Assembly (NCBI GenBank): GCA_031290535.1
Contig: JAITNI010000074.1
Span: forward strand, 1 to 7,281
Direction of reading: 5' to 3'
Source of the DNA: Zoogloeaceae bacterium
GTDB taxonomy: Bacteria > Pseudomonadota > Gammaproteobacteria > Burkholderiales > Rhodocyclaceae
Length of the DNA: 7,281 nt
The notes below the pieces were generated by a model. It saw nothing but the letters and a program-made list of their open reading frames with translations. It ran no database searches and was not told where the DNA came from. The position numbers and the translations under genes are program-made. Below are positions 6,766 to 7,281 of the stretch, piece by piece (the stretch's first letter is position 1; the number at the start of each line of letters is the position of its first letter).

Positions 6766-6803
6766 TGGCGGCAACAGGTCTACCGCCAGAGGGAGTTACC
6801 GCC
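6745..6803. repeat. Array of five GGCGGTAA-type octamers before the integrase
   Basis: Direct copies lie at 6745-6752 (exact), 6755-6762 (exact) and 6767-6774 (GGCGGCAA, one change). Inverted copies lie at 6780-6787 (CTACCGCC, one change) and 6796-6803 (TTACCGCC, exact, touching the ATG). Five copies in 59 bp with mixed orientation suggest a DNA-binding array: integrase arm-type sites, an excisionase site or a repressor operator. The inverted copies could also form RNA hairpins that affect the GGGAG ribosome-binding site at 6791-6795. Confidence 0.8.
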
Positions 6804-7281
6804 ATGCCGCTCACTGATACTAAAATTCGTACTGAAAAGCCAGCAGACAAGCCCCTCAAGCTGCGAGACGGAGGCGGCTTGTACCTGCTCATTCCGCCCA
6901 CTGGTGGTAAGTGGTGGCGTCTGGATTATCGCTTTGACGGTAAGCGCAAAACGCTTTCAATGGGCGTTTATCCAGACATCGGCCTCAAAGATGCCCGCGA
7001 ACGCCGGGATGAAGCCCGCAAGCTGCTGGCGAACGGCACAGATCCCGGCGCGGTCAGGAAGGCACAAAAGGCTGCGAAGGAAGAACGCGCCGCCAACAGC
7101 TTTGAGGTTATCGCACGCCTATGGTATGAGAACAAAGCCCCTTCATGGTCTGAGTCCACCCGCAAGAACGCACTGCGGATTTTGGAGAAAGATGTATTCC
7201 CTTGGCTTGGTGGCAGACCGGTTGCCGACATTGACCCCCCCGACGTGCTGGAAGTGTGCAGGCGAATAGAGAGCCGTGGCG
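6804..7281 (+). CDS. P4-type tyrosine site-specific integrase (3' end cut off by window)
   Basis: The enzyme should catalyse strand exchange between the island and the tRNA-Val attachment site. The first 159 codons are open and run off the window. The start ATG 6804 follows GGGAG (6791-6795) with an 8-nt gap and gives the family's usual opening, MPLTDTKIR. Residues about 1-85 form the DUF4102 arm-DNA-binding domain: LRDGGGLYLLI, then KWWRLDYRFDGKRKTLSMGVYPDIGL and an ARERRDEARKLLANGTDP helix. From about 99 the SAM-like core-binding domain begins (FEVIARLWYENK, then WLGGRPVADI). The catalytic domain with its Arg, His and Tyr residues lies beyond the window, so activity cannot be judged. The gene reads away from the tRNA, as expected for an island integrase. 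Confidence 0.92.
   Translation, partial: MPLTDTKIRTEKPADKPLKLRDGGGLYLLIPPTGGKWWRLDYRFDGKRKTLSMGVYPDIGLKDARERRDEARKLLANGTDPGAVRKAQKAAKEERAANSFEVIARLWYENKAPSWSESTRKNALRILEKDVFPWLGGRPVADIDPPDVLEVCRRIESRG

Larger units (their letters stand above)
6641..7281 (+). mobile_element. Left end of a tRNA-Val-integrated genomic island (continues beyond the window)
   Basis: The region starts directly after tRNA-Val and contains two small repeat families, a terminator and the 5' part of a P4-type integrase reading away from the tRNA. This is the standard arrangement of islands that recombine into tRNA 3' ends. The core crossover (attL) is inferred to lie in the T-arm to CCA part of tRNA-Val, about 6618-6640. 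No duplicate of that tRNA segment occurs in the window, so the attR end, island length and cargo are unknown. The exact left boundary is therefore approximate. Confidence 0.75.

Noticed and set aside
6904..7269. A 121-codon + strand frame inside the integrase
   Set aside because: It is out of frame with the DUF4102 integrase that starts at 6804, which has family motifs and a ribosome-binding site. The integrase frame stays open to the window end.

Overview
The window looks like a GC-rich proteobacterial chromosome, most likely a betaproteobacterium. This is inferred from the protein sequences (for example the ClpP stretch around QALGLVPMV and the 90-residue HU) and from gene order. No search was run, so the genus is left open. 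Apart from its right end, the window is the conserved protein-quality-control cluster tRNA-Leu - tig - clpP - clpX - lon - hupB - tRNA-Val, all on the + strand.

Layout. Positions 1-184 hold a tRNA-Leu(UAG) gene and the leader of tig. Positions 185-3532 hold tig, clpP and clpX, with gaps of 56 and 58 nt, so they are probably one transcription unit. Positions 3533-3756 form a gene-free spacer with a pair of inverted REP-like hairpins, a further small hairpin, a terminator-like stem-loop, and a very good sigma-32 (RpoH) promoter candidate for lon. Positions 3757-6174 are lon. Positions 6175-6283 carry a strong sigma-70 promoter for hupB, a GTG-started HU gene that ends only 8 nt before tRNA-Val(UAC) at 6565-6640.

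The right end, 6641-7281, appears to be the left edge of an integrated genomic island. Immediately after the encoded CCA of tRNA-Val come tandem decamer repeats on both sides of a strong intrinsic terminator. Next is an array of five GGCGGTAA-type octamers (three direct, two inverted), then the 5' part of a P4-type (DUF4102) tyrosine integrase gene cut by the window end. In E. coli ppiD follows hupB; here the integrase lies downstream instead. The island's cargo lies outside the window.

How the genes fit together. Trigger factor binds nascent chains at the ribosome. ClpX unfolds tagged or specific substrates and feeds them to the ClpP peptidase. Lon degrades misfolded and regulatory proteins. 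HU compacts DNA and also assists many site-specific recombinases. All four quality-control proteins keep their key catalytic or binding residues. The undescribed material is in the small repeats: the REP-like pair before lon and the two repeat families at the island edge. I see no new enzymatic system inside the window.
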